From: Larimichthys crocea
Lineage: Eukaryota > Chordata > Actinopteri > Sciaenidae
DNA length: 64,000 nt
Direction: 5' to 3'
NCBI RefSeq assembly: GCF_000972845.2
Contig: NC_040021.1
Location: forward strand, 10,130,118-10,194,117
The stretch's first letter is position 1. Each line of letters opens with the position of its first letter. The position numbers and the translations under genes are program-made. Positions 61,078-64,000 of the stretch are shown piece by piece. Under the pieces are notes generated by a model. The model searched no databases. It was not told the DNA's origin and worked only from the letters and a program-made list of their open reading frames with translations.

Positions 61078-61396
61078 TTGTTCGTCCAGAACTCTGACCC
61101 ATTTGGTTATTAATTGTAACACGATCTGGACCAACACAGCATCCTGGCGGAATCGCTTGATCCATTATCAGCTGGGGAGCCGGGAGCTGTTGTTTGTTAA
61201 AGTAAAAGCTGACCACCGTGCTAGGAAACTCTGTTGGTGTGTGTGCTGTGTGTGTTCACTTTCAGTTTCAATTTTACTTGAAACGTATATGTTAGCTGTC
61301 CATGATGTCCAAGAGGAAGAGTACCCGTCAGTGACCCACACCCCAACAACGGGGGCAAAGGCTTTGGAGGAGGAATAAAGTGGACGATTGCAAAAC
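61078..61396 (+). CDS. possible 5' coding exon of an unidentified gene
   Basis: A CTTTGTTCAG acceptor at 61068-61077 would receive the donor at 60888, and a GTGAGA donor follows 61396. Tandem ATGs at 61302 and 61305 open MMSKRKSTRQ, which stops at TGA after ten codons. A single-base indel, which is common in this stretch, would be needed to continue into a Gly/Lys-rich frame. I do not recognise the protein. The next exon would lie beyond the window or in the damaged sequence. This is a weak call. Confidence 0.25.
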
Positions 61397-62515
61397 GTGA
61401 GACAGCGAGCAGGACGAGCAGGGCCGATCACTGCGGGTTAAAACAGTTAGTGCACGGTCACTGCCTATAAGCAAGTTCATTTGTTCCTTACGGAGAAGTA
61501 TCCATTTCTGAATATACTTTTGATAAATCATATTATGTGGTAGTGATTGGATGAGATAGAAGTTGACATTATATAACTTTTTTCGGTTTAGGCAAACATG
61601 CTGGTGATTTGGTGGTGAGAGTCGTATGCTGTTTGGCATCGTTGGTGAGAGCATCCCGCTGAACCCCCCAGAAATTTCATGTTTTTTTGTACTCTCTGCT
61701 GGGGCCCCTCTTCCTTTTGGCTTCCAATGTCCCCTTTGTCGTCGGCAATAATGGAAGTGTAGTGTAACCTCTTTTAACCTGCAAGGTGTTTCAAGAGGGA
61801 CTGGTGGTTGTGGCAAAGTATTCAGACATTTCAATATCCTGATGGCTGTGTTATATGGCAAACCGATTGCCCTAAACTTATACCCCAAACTGTTTTATGG
61901 GAGGTTAATGTTATAGTGTCCCTGCCCACACGTTAAATAAAAAAGTAAAATGATTGTTGCTACACCCAATCTCGACCTTATTTTCTGCGCATTTGTTATG
62001 ATGATGTAACTTTGCAACACAAAACAAGCATCTTTCTGACGGTTTTTTGCAATTATTATCAAACACGTTAACAATAGGGGTGTTGTTAAGAGGATTTAGT
62101 CTGGCTATGTCCATTACTTGTGGTTGACAAAGAGAGCAGTATGAAACATTGAAAACTAGTTTTTTTTTTTTTTTTTTTTTTTTATTGTGCCCAGGAAGCA
62201 AAACTCTCAAAACAAAAAATGTTTTTTAAAATAGTTTAATGTTGTTAAACTTCTATTTTTTTTAGTACTTTTTTTGTGTCATTTATCGGTTATCAAGGTT
62301 CACGTTACCTCAGACCTGTGTCTGGATTTGTAAAGACATCAGCACTGATACAATTAAAACTAATTCAGTCATTGCCCACATTGTGCTCTTGGTTTCATCA
62401 ACTCCACATTGATCCACGACAAACCATATTGGTTTTGTTTGTGCCGCTGGATTTTTTCTTTTTTGTATATTTCGTCATACTATGTTTGTTTGTTTGCTTT
62501 TTTAATTATGAGTGC
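61397..62515. other. no gene seen; poly-T tract
   Basis: The sequence is AT-rich without recognisable exons on either strand. A T homopolymer of about 22 lies at 62161-62182. The 186-codon minus-strand open stretch at 61328-61888 has no domain and no splice support. Confidence 0.5.
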
Positions 62516-62990
62516 TCTGTGTTGTGCCTTCTAACTTGGGTGTGGGTGGGTTGTGGGGGTGGGTTTGTGTTGTGGTGGGTGTTTTGCCGTCTTTGGGTTT
62601 TCTGGGTGCGTGTGTGTTGTTGTGTGGGTTTTGGGTGTTGTTGTGGGGGGGGTTTCTTTTGGTTTTGTTTGGGTGTGGTGTGTGTGTGGGTGGCCTCTGT
62701 TGGGGTTTTGGTTTGTTTTTCCCTTTTTTTTTTTTGGTTTGTGTGTTGTCCGGGTTTGTTGGGTTGGTGGGTGTTTTTCTGTGGGGTTCGTCTTTGTTCG
62801 GGGTGGGTGGTTTTTGGGTTGTTTGGTGTGTTTGGGGGGGGTGGGGGTGGGTGGGTGGTGTTGTTATGTGTGTTGGGGGTGGGGGTTTGGGGGGGGGTGG
62901 GGGGGTTGTGGGGGTGTGGGAAAACACAAAAAAAATTTTTTTTTTTTTTTCTTTTTTTTCCTTGTTTTTTTGTTGAAACAAGTAGGCTTT
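62516..62990. repeat. GT/poly-G low-complexity tract followed by poly-T
   Basis: About 400 bases are almost entirely G and T, with dozens of G runs of three or more, ending in AAAAACACAAAAAAAATTTT and T homopolymers. Open frames on both strands are pure composition effects (Cys/Val/Gly/Trp or Pro/Thr/His/Asn). Confidence 0.9.
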
Positions 62991-63825
62991 CCTTCACTTT
63001 AGGTTAATCTTCTTTCTGGGGAATATGCTTCGATTTTCTTTTCGTATTGTCTTTTTATGTTCCTGTTTGTCCTGTTGTTTTTTTTACAGGTTCTAAATAT
63101 TTCTTTAAGTGTAAATTGTGCTTGTGTGGACAGTGTGTGTGTGTGTGCTTGTTCTGACCAACGCCCCTCTAGACGTGCCTCTTCCCCTTTTAGGGGATTA
63201 TTGGTTTTAGGGGAAGGAAAGCACAGGCCACAAAAACAGAGGATCGTCCTGAATAGGTTTTGTGAAAGAAGGGGGAAAGGTTAAAAAAATTGCAACCACG
63301 TCATGCATTCATTCTTTTTTTTTGTCACGCCCTTTCTGAAAGACTGGGTCATAGTTGACCTTAGAGCCTGGTCAATTTAGGCAGCTTTTTTTTTTACATC
63401 TTACATGGGTCTTTCCTCTCCTCTTACAAGGCAACATCATTGAAAAGTGCATCACTGACTCACATAGATAAAAATGTGCATTAACTCTGCTGTCTCAGCT
63501 CAGCTGATGTATCGATTATCACCCTCGTAACAAAGGATTAGCGGACGCCTTTCCCACCCAAACCTGAGGGTGTATTGGTCCCAGGCTCATCATTTGTTGA
63601 ACTCAGCATACACGTGTTGAAGGGTGTGAGATAGATACCTATAAACTGAGGATGCAATTTCAGGTTAAAATTTATTGTGAAAGAGTATTATTCTTTACAG
63701 TATGTTGGTAAGATACTATCTGTGCATTCCGATACTTTATATACTAATTAAATAGTAAAACATTTATAAAATTATGTTTAATTTTCAAATTGTTTCTAAA
63801 GAATTTATGACCTTAATAATTAAAG
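62991..63825. other. intergenic, no gene seen
   Basis: Only short frames occur. The stretch from 63440 onward looks like ordinary AT-rich fish intergenic sequence, less error-like than 55.6-63.0 kb. Confidence 0.5.
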
Positions 63826-63835
63826 NNNNNNNNNN
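63826..63835. other. assembly gap (10 N)
   Basis: Ten N bases mark a second contig join. The 165 bases beyond contain a TG/TATG-rich stretch and no gene. Confidence 1.
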
Positions 63836-64000
63836 AGTGTTTGTAAATGTGCATGTGTGTGTACTTGTATGTGTGTGAATGCATGTATGTATGTTTGTGT
63901 GTGACAAGGGTTCCCTGAGGTCTCTACTCTGTATCAGTCATAATTCGAGATACACAATACGCATGTTTGAGGTTTATTAAATCTTAATAAAGAGAAAAAT

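Noticed and set aside
61328..61888. 186-codon minus-strand open frame
   Set aside because: There is no recognisable domain and no promoter or splice support, and it lies in the error-prone segment.
62276..63007. Long overlapping open frames on both strands (up to 243 codons)
   Set aside because: They span a GT/poly-G tract; translations are composition repeats of Cys/Val/Gly/Trp or Pro/Thr/His, with no domain and no splice context.

Overview
The window is vertebrate nuclear DNA, almost certainly from a teleost fish. It carries two large multi-exon genes with GT-AG introns, many CA/TG microsatellites, and degenerate fish-type SINE and LINE copies. No prokaryotic, viral or organellar genes are visible.

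Region 1 (about 0.86-41.1 kb, minus strand) is a complete fig4 gene, the endolysosomal PI(3,5)P2 5-phosphatase of the PIKFYVE-VAC14-FIG4 complex. I could join 22 coding exons in frame to 891 codons (human: 907), with the SAC catalytic CX5R motif intact. A 2.4-2.6 kb stretch holding exons 6 and 7 occurs twice in tandem beside a 10-N gap, and one copy of exon 6 is frameshifted. This looks like an assembly false duplication rather than biology.

Region 2 (about 41.1-41.63 kb) is a short divergent promoter between the two genes. It contains a perfect RFX-type X-box.

Region 3 (41.63-53.2 kb, plus strand) is a complete ak9 gene, a multi-domain adenylate/nucleoside kinase. I joined 37 exons in frame to 1725 codons (human about 1911), with four P-loops and one non-canonical GC-AG intron. 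The head-to-head fig4/ak9 arrangement matches that of human FIG4 and AK9.

Region 4 (53.2-55.4 kb) is ordinary intergenic DNA with a decayed SINE and a 28-bp perfect inverted repeat that folds back on itself.

Region 5 (55.4-63.8 kb) is structurally strange. A purine-rich block, an approximately 430-bp inverted-repeat pair enclosing six copies of an approximately 244-bp tandem repeat, a pyrimidine-rich block, and a 200-bp direct repeat about 5.1 kb apart are followed by a CpG-rich promoter-like segment with a TCTCGCGAGA element. After that come an extreme GT/poly-G tract and a second 10-N gap. Repeat copies here differ by many single-base indels, which suggests noisy long-read sequence; the repeat architecture may be partly real and partly artefact. 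A possible first exon of an unidentified gene lies at 60.8-61.4 kb.

No wholly new system was found. The points most worth checking are the fig4 tandem duplication, the palindrome/tandem array, and the shared X-box promoter.
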